DNA of 64,000 nucleotides from Candidatus Saccharimonadota bacterium (GTDB lineage Bacteria > Patescibacteriota > Saccharimonadia > Saccharimonadales > UBA4665): assembly GCA_028289245.1 (NCBI GenBank), contig JAQGGT010000007.1, forward strand, positions 1 through 64,000, given 5' to 3'. Under the pieces are notes generated by a model that worked only from the letters and a program-made list of their open reading frames with translations, was not told the DNA's origin and did not search any database. Each line of letters opens with the position of its first letter. The first letter of the stretch is position 1. This document shows positions 26,339 to 33,900 of the stretch, one piece after another. Position numbers and translations under genes: made by a program.

Positions 26339-26367
26339 ATTATACAATTTTATGTGTTTTTATTCAA
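26339..26367 (-). promoter_or_regulatory. Promoter of unit A
   Basis: Minus-strand -35 TTGAAT (26362-26367) and consensus -10 TATAAT (26339-26344), spacing 17, two bases beyond the unit B ribozyme. The leader contains a GAAGAG/CTCTTC hairpin with inner GAC/GTC. Confidence 0.75.
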
Positions 26368-26369
26368 TA

Positions 26370-26421
26370 TCGCTTTCGTCTTCTAAAGACTCATCAGCAC
26401 AACTATACATTTGTGGAGCGA
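26370..26421 (-). ncRNA. Type III hammerhead ribozyme, 3' UTR of unit B
   Basis: TCGC-U-C, stem I CACAA/TTGTG with loop ATGTATAG, core CTGATGA, stem II GTCTT-tag-AAGAC, GAAA, GCGA. Full catalytic core; predicted cleavage 3' of the C at 26416. A nested hairpin precedes it in the 3' UTR: GGTTGAGCG/CGCTCAACC with inner GCGAG/CTCGC and TATCAC/GTGATA. Confidence 0.9.
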
Positions 26422-26524
26422 GGAGTGGAGGTTGAGCGAAGCGAGAAGAGAGTATCACGGATGTGATAAACCTGCTCGCTGAGCGCTCAACCCGACACTC
26501 GGATCGCCTCTGTCTTGGTACCTA

Positions 26525-26890
26525 CTACGGTGCGTCGAGCGCGAAGCGCTCGGTGTCGAACTCCTCGTGGCAACGCGCGATGGCGAGCGTGATGATCAGC
26601 TCGAGGCGGCTGGCGATCTGCTCGGGCGTCAGACGCTCGACCTCGTTGTACAGCGAGAGCCGCAGGTTGGCGATCGGCTGTGAGCCGAAGGCCGCGGCGT
26701 GCTTGTTGAGGTAGCGCTGGACTGGCAGGGCCATCTCGGACGGTCCGAAGGGGCGCGTGCGCAGCACGTTGACGAGGCGCTTGCCTTCGTCGGTGACGGC
26801 GTCGATGGTGTACTCGTTGAAGTACGTGTCGCCGGCCCGGTAGCTGGTGTGCACGGTGCTTAGCGCTGGCTTCTTACGCAGGCTGAACAT
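26525..26890 (-). CDS. Hypothetical protein, 121 aa (unit B)
   Basis: Not recognised. Soluble, with beta-rich first half (YFNEYTIDAVTDEGKRLVNVL) and helical second half (LTPEQIASRLELIITLAIARCHEEF). It has a very strong SD AAGGAG before the ATG. GTAGGT and ACAGAGG right after the stop can pair with ACCTAC and CCTCTGT of the leader. Confidence 0.6.
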   Translation of the reverse strand: MFSLRKKPALSTVHTSYRAGDTYFNEYTIDAVTDEGKRLVNVLRTRPFGPSEMALPVQRYLNKHAAAFGSQPIANLRLSLYNEVERLTPEQIASRLELIITLAIARCHEEFDTERFALDAP

Positions 26891-26966
26891 GTCGACTCCT
26901 TGGAAGGTAGGTAAAACAGAGGTCTTGGGAAGGTGCTTGGAGATTGGTTCTCAACAAACTGTTATT

Positions 26967-26995
26967 ATTTTAACATAATTATCTATAAATTACAA
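26967..26995 (-). promoter_or_regulatory. Promoter of unit B
   Basis: Minus-strand -35 TTGTAA (26990-26995) and -10 TAAAAT (26967-26972), spacing 17. It overlaps the last codons of the upstream 27748-26990 gene. The leader (26891-26966) starts with a GAGA/TCTC hairpin and CACCTT as in unit H. Confidence 0.75.
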
Positions 26996-27748
26996 TCCTA
27001 GGCGGATTACTTTTTCATTGTCGACTTCTACCCAGCCTACTGCAAGGTCATCTATAGTCGCTACTACCGGCGTGCCGTCACCATGTTGGCTAATTTCCAT
27101 GGCGATTGCAGAAAATTTGCTGATAAAGGGCGTCACGGAATCCCTGTTGTCTACTCTCATGGGGTTGCCAAATGCGCCGAGCGCGCCGGCGCGCATGGTT
27201 CCATGTCTCGGAGAATACGAAACTGAACGAATAGTGTCGCTCACCAGCACAAACCTATGGTCATCGTGTTTACGAGCCACCACTTCGCGTCTTGTAGGTT
27301 CGCTCCTACGCGCCATGTTTGGGTGATACAGCCCGGCAGTTACGACTTGACCGACATGCAAACGGCTAAGGTCAAGGGTGTTGGTATGCTGAGTTTCGGC
27401 CTTAAGCTCGGCCATAGCAGCTTCGCGCTCGGCCTGCTTGCGACGGAGCTCGCCAAGGCGGCGGATTGGCTCGTTGACGCTGTCGTCCCCGAGCACCCGG
27501 GCGTATAAACCCAGTAGCTGCAAAGTGGGCAGAGCCTCGATTTTGGCCTCAATGCCTTGTTGCACCAAGGCATCCTCTTGCTCGGCGATGATCCGGCTGA
27601 GAGCGGCGTCCATATCGGCTGGACCGACTTGCGAAAGGCGTTCGGCGACGCGCTCCTGCATACTCTGGGCAATCGGCAGGTAGGGCAAGGCTTCCGGCGC
27701 GATCTCCGGGAGCTGCGGCAGGTTATCCTGGCGACCTCGACCAAACAC
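26990..27748 (-). CDS. Hypothetical protein, 252 aa
   Basis: Not recognised. The N-terminal 130 residues are helical and coiled-coil prone (AELRRKQAEREAAMAELKAE follows the pattern). The C-terminal 120 are beta-rich (RFVLVSDTIRSVSYSPRHG, VVATIDDLAVGWVEVDNE). The start is GTG in a TAGTG overlap with the stop of the preceding gene, which indicates translational coupling. Both proteins may belong to one complex. It lies between ribozyme-bearing units but lacks their UTR features. Confidence 0.6.
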   Translation of the reverse strand: MFGRGRQDNLPQLPEIAPEALPYLPIAQSMQERVAERLSQVGPADMDAALSRIIAEQEDALVQQGIEAKIEALPTLQLLGLYARVLGDDSVNEPIRRLGELRRKQAEREAAMAELKAETQHTNTLDLSRLHVGQVVTAGLYHPNMARRSEPTRREVVARKHDDHRFVLVSDTIRSVSYSPRHGTMRAGALGAFGNPMRVDNRDSVTPFISKFSAIAMEISQHGDGTPVVATIDDLAVGWVEVDNEKVIRLGL

Positions 27749-28464
27749 TAGCTGATCTCCTCCAGCGAGGCTTGCAAGATACCGAGCAGGTGCAAGCTGG
27801 TAACTTCATCTGCCTGGTAGTCATCATCGGGTGTTCCACTGTATTTGTAGCCAGCGGCACTTTGGCGTTCACGAGCCAGCTGCCAGCAGTATATTGGCTG
27901 GCGGCCTTCTTCATCGATACTAAACCACAATTCCTTAGCCTGTAAGCCAGTGACCCGGTCTTCCGCCGAGCGATAAATACGAAGCGAGCTATTTTCATAC
28001 CGGGCATAGTGATGCGGTGGGAGGATTTTACCATGGCTCAAAATGGCGCCGGGCTGGCGGCTCTGCAGGCGAAATACCCAGCCGTAAGCCACAGTGGCTT
28101 CAGGCGTACTGTCTTCGCTGGCCAGTAGCGGCGCCGTCTCGACCGTCAGGTCATGACTTAGATAATGACCTGGCAGAATTTCTTCATCGTCCATGCCAAA
28201 GCGAAGGTCCGGCAGCGGCCCGCGGCGCATCACTCGGCGGCCGAGGGTGGCGATGCGGCTGGCCCGCAAGTGCTTCGCTTGGAGCTCGATAATCCGCTTC
28301 CTCATCTCAGTGGCGGAATCCAAAATTGCCCGCTCCGGGCTAGCGGCGACCAGTACACCCTCGACGTAGGCTAACTCGGCCTGAGCGGCTTGCTCGGTGC
28401 GCGTAGCCTGGAGCTCGGCCCGCTTAGCCCGCAACTGCTCATGTAATAGGTGATCGGATTCCAT
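27748..28464 (-). CDS. Hypothetical protein with N-terminal coiled coil, 238 aa
   Basis: Not recognised. The first 90 residues are a charged helix (LLHEQLRAKRAELQATRTEQ), followed by a beta-rich region. I choose the ATG at 28464 because the upstream extension of the reading frame would overlap the divergent gene's promoter region and looks non-coding. It shares its design (coiled coil, then beta-rich domain) with the overlapping downstream gene. Confidence 0.55.
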   Translation of the reverse strand: MESDHLLHEQLRAKRAELQATRTEQAAQAELAYVEGVLVAASPERAILDSATEMRKRIIELQAKHLRASRIATLGRRVMRRGPLPDLRFGMDDEEILPGHYLSHDLTVETAPLLASEDSTPEATVAYGWVFRLQSRQPGAILSHGKILPPHHYARYENSSLRIYRSAEDRVTGLQAKELWFSIDEEGRQPIYCWQLARERQSAAGYKYSGTPDDDYQADEVTSLHLLGILQASLEEIS

Positions 28465-28582
28465 AATAGCACTGATAATGACCTGTTTTTGTATGTTTTG
28501 CAAGCATGAGCAAAACAGGGGTGGAATATATTTGCATTTTATTGGCCAGCGGGCGAATATAAAGGCAATAAGAGGAGCAACC

Positions 28583-29539
28583 ATGTCAGCAGAAATTACC
28601 ACCAGCAGCCCCGTTACCACCCCCGCCGAAGCGCTCTTTGGAGAATTCGATCGCCTCGGCGTAGCGTTCGACGAACTCAGGGCCGATCAACGGGCTGAAT
28701 CAGACCGCGCCAGCCAAGCCCAGGCAGCACTTGATGGCCGCCGCCAAGCCATTACCAGTGAGCAGGGCGGCGCGATTGAGCAGTTTTGGGCCAGCGTCAG
28801 CCAGCTTGGGGCGCTCAGCCGCTCTGCCTACGAGTTGTCGATCGGTGATTCGGGCGCCAACCGGCGTAGTGTCGAGCAAGCCAGTCGGGTAGCAGCTGCC
28901 CTCACGGACTTCTCGGACTATCTGGAGACCGGCGAGCCCAAGCCAGTACTGCTCGCGCGCAGCTTCTGGGTGCGGGAAGTCCAGAGCGACCTACCGAATG
29001 CTCGCAACACCCGCTCGCAAGCTGCGCACAGCCTGGCGCTTGGCACGGCGCCGCTCATGCCGCTGCATTTGGGTCGGCCAGCAGTTTTGAACAAAGACAA
29101 TACCGTAGCTCCGGGCGCGGTACACGAGATTTCTCTCGTCCTGCCGACGGCAACCACTATTTCGACGCAGATCGAGCGCCGAGACGGCAAATCTTATCTT
29201 GCCGAGCCACTGGTTACGGACGAGAGCTATTACCACATCCCGCTTGTGCCGTATGATCGGCAGTATAGCAACAGCGAGGCCTATCGCTTAGCCGTAACGC
29301 GCCGCGTCTACAGCGCTCAGTACAGTGATGAAACCATCACCTTCGGCCGAGAGCTCCAGCACGCCTTCGAGGAGTTCCGGCTATACATCGGTGAGCAGGC
29401 AGTTGCACACGGTCTCGAGCTGCTTGCCCGGCAACAGTTACGCAGCCCGGACCGCTTGCTTGGCCGCGACGCACCCACGGTAGATTTGGCGCTAGAAACT
29501 GCCCGCACCAAATGGGGCATTGAAGCGCCAACGGCGTAG
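28583..29539 (+). CDS. Hypothetical protein, 318 aa
   Basis: Not recognised. Helical, Ala/Gln-rich N-terminal 110 residues lead to a mixed C-terminal domain (AYRLAVTRRVYSAQYSDETITFG). The ATG at 28583 follows GAGGAG by 6 nt. An upstream in-frame ATG at 28478 has no SD and would overlap the divergent gene's start region. ACAGGGGT, an octamer recurring in several intergenic regions here, is at 28514-28521. Confidence 0.55.
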   Translation: MSAEITTSSPVTTPAEALFGEFDRLGVAFDELRADQRAESDRASQAQAALDGRRQAITSEQGGAIEQFWASVSQLGALSRSAYELSIGDSGANRRSVEQASRVAAALTDFSDYLETGEPKPVLLARSFWVREVQSDLPNARNTRSQAAHSLALGTAPLMPLHLGRPAVLNKDNTVAPGAVHEISLVLPTATTISTQIERRDGKSYLAEPLVTDESYYHIPLVPYDRQYSNSEAYRLAVTRRVYSAQYSDETITFGRELQHAFEEFRLYIGEQAVAHGLELLARQQLRSPDRLLGRDAPTVDLALETARTKWGIEAPTA

Positions 29540-29541
29540 GA

Positions 29542-29570
29542 CTTGACATTAAATAGTGTTAGATGTACAC
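29542..29570 (+). promoter_or_regulatory. Promoter of the 29598 gene
   Basis: TTGACA followed after 17 bp by TACACT, with an AGTGT/ACACT inverted repeat overlapping the -10 region. A GAGGAG SD lies between it and the ATG at 29598. Confidence 0.6.
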
Positions 29571-29597
29571 TAAGTGTCAGTAACAGAGGAGACTGAC

Positions 29598-30626
29598 ATG
29601 CCGTTTCAAGAACCGTACCGATTGGGTGGCCCCGAAGAAATTTCTAATCCAGAAGTTGCCCAAAACTTAGCAACGCTCGAGGCCTTTACGCCGGAACGGG
29701 CTCGGATTGCTCGCTCGACCGCCACGTACATAGCCGATGAGCTGGGAGGGGAAACGCAAGATATACGGCTGTACTATACCGCGATGTTCGGTCGCAGCTG
29801 GCAGGAAGGCGCCAGTGAGCACGATCCAAACTATCTGGCGCCCTTGGCCATGGCCCGATTGGTCACCCGCTCTGAGGGTGAGCCAGTCTCAGTATTAGAC
29901 GGGTCCAATGGCTCAATTGGTATGTTGGCTAGTTTTTCCGAAGCCAGTTTCGAGCCAATCAAATTCGAAGTCAAGTTTGAGCACCAGAGCGAAGCGTTCA
30001 GCTCCTGGCGCGGCCGCGTGGCCATCGCCATGGTCAAAGTCCAACCCAAACGCAACGGCACTGCTAGCGCCGACTCCTTCGAACTAGCCGACGAGATCAG
30101 TGACGTCACGGCCAGCAACACCGCGACCTGGCAAGGGATTAATGGCGGCCTAGAGGTCCATACTCAAAATGTCAGCGAAGTTGAGACTGGCATGTACGTC
30201 CACATTGGCAGCCAGTTCAGTACGAGCTTCCACGGTTCCATGGCTTATTGGCTGCGTCAACAGCTGGCCCCAACCGATCGCGCCGAGCTGAGCGAGACAC
30301 TTCAGCACATGCAACGGAGCATGCGTCACAGCCGTCCGCACTACGCCCAAGTACGGGGCGTATCCGAGGATGTCTACCTGGCGGAGGGGCTATCGCCGAC
30401 TATCAAGCGCTTCTTCCAAGCTCTCGGAGCCTACGCCGAGCTCGATGAACCGCAACCTATCGATACTGCCGCCGTGCTCAAAGATTGGTCTCCAGACGCC
30501 TATGATGGCCAAAATCTCATCACCGAGCTGGAAGTCCGAGACATTCTCGAACTCAACCAGGACGGTAAGTTGGTGGTATCAGCACTCGGCCGCGCAGCCT
30601 ACCAGCACCTCGCCCAGTCTAGATAA
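29598..30626 (+). CDS. Hypothetical protein, 342 aa
   Basis: Not recognised. Soluble, with no signal peptide; the middle (EVKFEHQSEAFSSWRGRVAIAMVKVQ) is beta-rich and the ends are helical. The ATG at 29598 has SD GAGGAG 5 nt upstream and a TTGACA/TACACT promoter. The convergent hammerhead ribozyme of unit C begins at the base immediately after its stop codon. Confidence 0.6.
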   Translation: MPFQEPYRLGGPEEISNPEVAQNLATLEAFTPERARIARSTATYIADELGGETQDIRLYYTAMFGRSWQEGASEHDPNYLAPLAMARLVTRSEGEPVSVLDGSNGSIGMLASFSEASFEPIKFEVKFEHQSEAFSSWRGRVAIAMVKVQPKRNGTASADSFELADEISDVTASNTATWQGINGGLEVHTQNVSEVETGMYVHIGSQFSTSFHGSMAYWLRQQLAPTDRAELSETLQHMQRSMRHSRPHYAQVRGVSEDVYLAEGLSPTIKRFFQALGAYAELDEPQPIDTAAVLKDWSPDAYDGQNLITELEVRDILELNQDGKLVVSALGRAAYQHLAQSR

Positions 30627-30682
30627 ATCCGCTTTCGTCGTAGCACGACTCATCAGTACGACTCAGTATTCGTAGAGCGGAT
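30627..30682 (-). ncRNA. Type III hammerhead ribozyme, 3' UTR of unit C
   Basis: ATCCGC-U-C, stem I TACGA/TCGTA with loop ATACTGAG, core CTGATGA, stem II GTCGT-gct-ACGAC, GAAA, GCGGAT. Stem III is 6 bp, the longest of the set. Predicted cleavage is 3' of the C at 30675. It directly abuts the stop codon of the convergent gene. Confidence 0.92.
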
Positions 30683-30773
30683 GGGGAGCGGGGCGAGGAC
30701 GAGGGATGGATGTCACTGGAGGTGACCACATCTATCGAAATCTCGACCCGACTCACCCAACCTGCAGGTGTTG
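30683..30773 (-). other. 3' UTR of unit C
   Basis: CAACACCTGCAGGTT right after the stop (30759-30773) is complementary, with small bulges, to AACCTGC-AGGT-GTTG in the leader (31632-31649). It is followed by a GATGT-GTCAC/GTGAC-ATC hairpin and a C-rich tract that can pair back with GGTTGGGTGAG near the stop. Confidence 0.45.
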
Positions 30774-31586
30774 CTAGATCAGCGCATCGGCCAGCTCGAA
30801 GCCGGTACAGCCAGCTGCCACATCGTCCAGACGGACGACGTAGTCGCGGTTGGGGCCGGCGTAGCGGTTGTCCCGGAAGCCCGCGACGCTGGATGGTGCC
30901 CAGAAGGATCCCGCGACGTCGTCGTGGTAGTGCACCTCGTGGGGCAGCTTGACGCCTTCGATGCCGAACGCGACGTAGAAGTCGCGCGCCAGCGGGGCGT
31001 TGGGCTGCGGGGCGAAACCGTCGTGCGCGTCGAGACCGGGGACGGTCAGGACGTCGGGGTTGCGCGGCGTGTAGCTCACCGTGATGGGGTGCGACGGCTT
31101 GACCGCTCCGTTGAAGCAGGCGAGCACGAACGTGTCGTGCGGGTAGTACGCCATGTAGAAGTTCACCATCTCCTCGAGGAGCGGTGTCCGGTAGACGCGA
31201 CGTTCGATGGGGATCTCCTCCGACTCGAGCACCGACAGGATGTCTGCCGGGTGCTGGGACAGGACGACCGTGTAGTCGCCGTAGTCCTCCACCGAGACGC
31301 CGCCGCCGAAGAGCGACTTGGACATGCCGCGGGTAACGACGACGGGCTCCAGCGCGTACAGGCTCTTGGTCATATCGAGCATGAGGCTCTTGGTGCCCAG
31401 CGCCTCGCGCACCAGCGCCAGGTTGCGGCCGGCGAAGTTCAGGAACATGCAGTTCGGAGCACTGACGGTCTCGGCCTGGTTCTGGTAGCCACAGACGTGC
31501 AACGGCTGGCCGTCCCGGGAGGTGGCGTAGGCGTAGGTCCGCGTGTTGCGGATCTTGGCTGGGTTTGAGGTGACGCACATGTGCAT
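30774..31586 (-). CDS. Hypothetical protein, 270 aa (unit C)
   Basis: Not recognised. Soluble, beta-rich, with many Tyr, His and Pro (RVYRTPLLEEMVNFYMAYYP, GPNRDYVVRLDDVAAG). No signal peptide. GAAGGA lies 4-10 nt before two possible ATG codons (31586 and 31580), and I cannot decide between them. The longer reading frame in another phase over the same bases is a shadow. Confidence 0.6.
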   Translation of the reverse strand: MHMCVTSNPAKIRNTRTYAYATSRDGQPLHVCGYQNQAETVSAPNCMFLNFAGRNLALVREALGTKSLMLDMTKSLYALEPVVVTRGMSKSLFGGGVSVEDYGDYTVVLSQHPADILSVLESEEIPIERRVYRTPLLEEMVNFYMAYYPHDTFVLACFNGAVKPSHPITVSYTPRNPDVLTVPGLDAHDGFAPQPNAPLARDFYVAFGIEGVKLPHEVHYHDDVAGSFWAPSSVAGFRDNRYAGPNRDYVVRLDDVAAGCTGFELADALI

Positions 31587-31656
31587 CAAATCCTTCCATG
31601 TCGGTGTGGCTGGGATGATTTAGCTGTAAAACAACAACCTTTGCAGGTTAATATAC

Positions 31657-31685
31657 ATTATACAATAAATATGAGTAATGTACAA
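31657..31685 (-). promoter_or_regulatory. Promoter of unit C
   Basis: Minus-strand -35 TTGTAC (31680-31685) and -10 TATAAT (31657-31662), spacing 17. The divergent TATACT box of the 31703 gene is only 6 bp away (31691-31696). Confidence 0.75.
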
Positions 31686-31702
31686 GATGGTATACTAGCG
31701 CC

Positions 31703-32335
31703 ATGGATTATTCACAACACAAGCAAATCGACTTTCGACGTAAATTTTTAAAACTGTTCGGCGCCGAAATTCGGCTCAGCGACGCCCACACCGAGGAAGC
31801 CCTTGGTATCATCAAAATGAAAGCCTGGAAGCTGCGCGAAGATATTCGCCTCTACCGCGACGACAGCTTGCAGCAAGAGCTGCTGCGCATTAGCGCTCGC
31901 CAAATCATCGACTTTGGGGCTACCTACGATGTTTTTGACAGCGCCCAGGGCCAACCATTATTCTCGCTCAGGCGCAAAGGCCTCAAGTCGACTTTCGTGC
32001 GCGACCACTGGGATCTGCTCGACGCTCATGGTGGCGTGTTTGGCAATGTTCAGGAAACCAGTAGCGGCCTGGCTCTGGCGCGCCGCTGGCTAGAAGTGCT
32101 GCCGTTTGGCGATATTATTGCCCTAATCTTTGCCTTCGTACCCCAGACTTACACCATTAGCACTAGCGACGGGCAGGGCGGTCTGGCGCTGGCCGGCACT
32201 ATTATCCACCGCAAAAATCCGGTGATCGTCAAAATGCACCTCGACACCACGCAAGCCCAGGCTACCCTCGACCCACGAGTCTGCCTGTCGGCCTCGGCAC
32301 TGCTGAGCGTCATTGACGCCGCCAAAAATAACTAA
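31703..32335 (+). CDS. LURP-one/Tubby-C-like fold protein
   Basis: The 210-residue protein has strand patterns of the LURP-one-related family (YDVFDSAQGQPLFSLRRKGLKS, AGTIIHRKNPVIVKM). It would form a 12-strand barrel around a central helix. The biochemical role of bacterial members is unclear. ATG lies 6 nt after TATACT with no SD, so it is leaderless and of the ordinary type. Assignment is from pattern recognition only. Confidence 0.6.
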   Translation: MDYSQHKQIDFRRKFLKLFGAEIRLSDAHTEEALGIIKMKAWKLREDIRLYRDDSLQQELLRISARQIIDFGATYDVFDSAQGQPLFSLRRKGLKSTFVRDHWDLLDAHGGVFGNVQETSSGLALARRWLEVLPFGDIIALIFAFVPQTYTISTSDGQGGLALAGTIIHRKNPVIVKMHLDTTQAQATLDPRVCLSASALLSVIDAAKNN

Positions 32336-32339
32336 TTGT

Positions 32340-32497
32340 AAACTATCAAAGAAATAATAAGGGTGGAAATGACAAGTAGACAATAGTTGGGGTGAGAGTG
32401 GCGAAAGCCATCGTCTGGAACCCAAACTACTCTCTACCCGCCAAGGTGCTTTGAAAACACAATCTTCTGTTGAAGACTTTTTGATATTTTGCAATGA
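32340..32497 (-). other. Probable remnant of a hammerhead-type unit without a gene
   Basis: Downstream of ribozyme D the minus strand has CTTC/GAAG as a small hairpin, then CAAAGCACCTT (the leader motif of units H, B and E). A self-complementary stretch follows (AGTAGTTTGGG with CCCCAACTATT), then TGTCTACTTGTCAT, which resembles the TGTCTGCTTGTCAT of the 3' UTRs of E and F. There is no reading frame between these elements and no ribozyme. Confidence 0.4.
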
Positions 32498-32550
32498 TTC
32501 GCTTTCGTCCTTTTGGACTCATCAGTATGACCGCACAGTCATAGAGCAAA
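32498..32550 (-). ncRNA. Type III hammerhead ribozyme, 3' UTR of unit D
   Basis: TTTGC-U-C, stem I TATGAC/GTCATA with loop TGTGCG, core CTGATGA, stem II GTCC-AAAA-GGAC, GAAA, GCGAA (one G-U pair in stem III). Predicted cleavage is 3' of the C at 32544. Its stem I is one pair longer and its loop 1 differs from the other five (AT....AG), so the loop-loop contact may differ. Confidence 0.92.
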
Positions 32551-32637
32551 GGTGACAAGCAGACATGGGGTTAGGAAAAAGCACACGGGTGACCGTGATT
32601 CCAGGTTGTAGCCCATATCTCCTTGTCACCTTCGCCC
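32544..32637 (-). other. 3'-UTR lock hairpin ending at the cleavage site of unit D
   Basis: GGGCGAAGGTGACAAG (32622-32637) pairs over 16 bp, two of them G-U, with CTTGTCACCTTTGCTC (32544-32559). The last base of the second strand is the nucleotide 5' of the scissile bond. The helix continues inward through AGA/TCT and ATGGG/CCCAT and is capped by CACGG/CCGTG. It uses the same bases as ribozyme stem III. Confidence 0.7.
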
Positions 32638-32649
32638 ATGGACGTCGTT

Positions 32650-33081
32650 CTAGCCGAGATGACTGACCGGCAGAGTCTCAGCATCGTGCTGACGAGCGAG
32701 CTTGCTGAAGTCCTCGTAGGAGAGGACCGTGGTGTTGTCCGTCGTCCAGCCGAGACGCATGTGGATGGCGGCGAGTACCTGGTCCTGGATCTGCTCCCAC
32801 AGGAACATGGGGTTGATCTGGAGGATCAGGCGATTCTTCTCTAGCCAGATGATCTGACTGACGCCGCGGATGGCGAGCAACGTCGAGACGAACTGCTTGG
32901 TGGCGTCGTCCGTCTGCTCGTTGAGCTCCGTCACGTCGGTGATGCCGCTGGTCTGGCACCAGTTGGTGAGGTCTCCGGTCACGTAGAAGTACCGCGTTGT
33001 GCGACCCGCATCGTGATGTGTGATGCCGATCCGGTTGTCGTGGATGGGCTCCGACTTGATGACGGTGGGTGCAGTAGTCAT
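32650..33081 (-). CDS. Hypothetical protein, 143 aa (unit D)
   Basis: The C-terminal 70 residues (LLAIRGVSQIIWLEKNRL, then WEQIQDQVLAAI) faintly resemble the N-terminal domain of Nfu/NifU-type scaffold proteins. The N-terminal part is unassigned. I would not name it on this evidence. ATG at 33081 follows the SD GAGGAGAAGG at 8 nt. The frame upstream of it overlaps a structured leader and is not coding. It is the only gene of its unit. Confidence 0.55.
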   Translation of the reverse strand: MTTAPTVIKSEPIHDNRIGITHHDAGRTTRYFYVTGDLTNWCQTSGITDVTELNEQTDDATKQFVSTLLAIRGVSQIIWLEKNRLILQINPMFLWEQIQDQVLAAIHMRLGWTTDNTTVLSYEDFSKLARQHDAETLPVSHLG

Positions 33082-33250
33082 AACTCTGTCCTTCTCCTCA
33101 CGGCACAGGGGCCTCTCGCATTGGCGAGCGTGTGTTTTCCTAACACACAAGATGAGGAGTTAATGCGCGGTTCGGGCGCACTTACTTCTCACCTCGTGTA
33201 TGTCTGCTTGTCAAAGAACACCGTGGAGCTGCCTCAACAACGGATAAGGA
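33082..33250 (-). promoter_or_regulatory. Structured 5' leader of unit D
   Basis: Order on the RNA: GTTGAG...CTCC hairpin, then TGACAAGCAGACAT (33200-33213), which is complementary to the unit's 3' UTR. A long stem follows (ACACGAGGTGAG/CTCATCTTGTGT with inner GTGCGC/GCGCAT). Next are the hairpin GTGTG-TTAGGAAAA-CACAC and the hairpin CTCGC-caat-GCGAG, and finally the SD. Unit F has the same order with compensatory changes. Confidence 0.65.
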
Positions 33251-33252
33251 AA

Positions 33253-33281
33253 ACATTAGCATAAATACTTTTAATTGTCAA
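33253..33281 (-). promoter_or_regulatory. Promoter of unit D
   Basis: Minus-strand -35 TTGACA (33276-33281) and -10 TAATGT (33253-33258), spacing 17. Confidence 0.75.
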
Positions 33282-33288
33282 TATTATA

Positions 33289-33320
33289 ACGGGGGTGGCT
33301 ACACACTTACTCTCTAAAAG
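33289..33320 (-). promoter_or_regulatory. Conserved element upstream of the unit D promoter
   Basis: Minus strand CTTTTAGAGAG, then a YAAGYGYGYA-like segment and CCACCCCCGTT. Nearly the same sequence lies upstream of the ncRNA promoter (49771-49803), and a looser copy upstream of unit F (38331-38357). Confidence 0.5.
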
Positions 33321-33455
33321 CACGAGATAACTCATGCGCTTGGAGAGCGCCAGGAAAGAAGGGGTGAAATAGGGAAGATAGTGGATGCACATTGCGCACC
33401 GACCATCGACACTACGTCACCGCCTCCTCTCCCGGAAGTTCTTGAAACCGAGCCG

Positions 33456-33761
33456 TCAGAGCTTCCGCAGGATCTGGACCAGGTTCATGTCCTTGTACTG
33501 GGGCTGCCAGCAGGCGATGAGCGCGATCCAGGTGTACATCCAGCCGGTGATGGCCAGAATAAAATCACCAACGACGGGCTCGACTTCCTTGCCATACATG
33601 AGCCGACCGATGATGATGCCGAGGGCCGCGTAGCCGAGGTAGTACCAGTGACTGACGTAGACGGCGAGCAAGACGAAAGTCAGCCCAAGTAGAAAGGGGG
33701 TGACGACGCTGGCCTTGTTCCGGAAGGTAGACAGGGATGTCGTACTGCCAACAGTGCTCAT
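33456..33761 (-). CDS. Small membrane protein, 101 aa (unit G)
   Basis: Not recognised. Two to three hydrophobic helices (about 19-38, 40-56 and 64-84) with short charged loops. The start ATG has a CAGGAG SD at 8 nt. The unit has its own promoter (33872-33900) and a ~110-nt leader, but no hammerhead. TTCAAGAACT after the stop can pair with AGTTTCTTGAA in the leader with one bulge. Confidence 0.65.
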   Translation of the reverse strand: MSTVGSTTSLSTFRNKASVVTPFLLGLTFVLLAVYVSHWYYLGYAALGIIIGRLMYGKEVEPVVGDFILAITGWMYTWIALIACWQPQYKDMNLVQILRKL

Positions 33762-33871
33762 GGGATTACTCCTGGGTGATGGACGGGATGGAGGGACCGT
33801 GCGAAAACGAGGGCTTGATGTTCAAGAAACTAAGGTACATCGGAGTGAAATTACTCTACGAATCAGACAGT

Positions 33872-33900
33872 ATGATACTAGATTTTAGGTAAATTGTCAA
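33872..33900 (-). promoter_or_regulatory. Promoter of unit G
   Basis: Minus-strand -35 TTGACA (33895-33900) and -10 TATCAT (33872-33877), spacing 17. The -35 overlaps the stop region of the upstream HAD gene. Confidence 0.75.

Noticed and set aside
30619-31599. A 326-codon frame overlapping unit C, plus long plus-strand frames at 23372, 25681, 30768 and 35011.
   Set aside because: They are antisense or off-phase shadows of GC-rich genes with low-complexity Arg/Pro/Val composition and no start signals.
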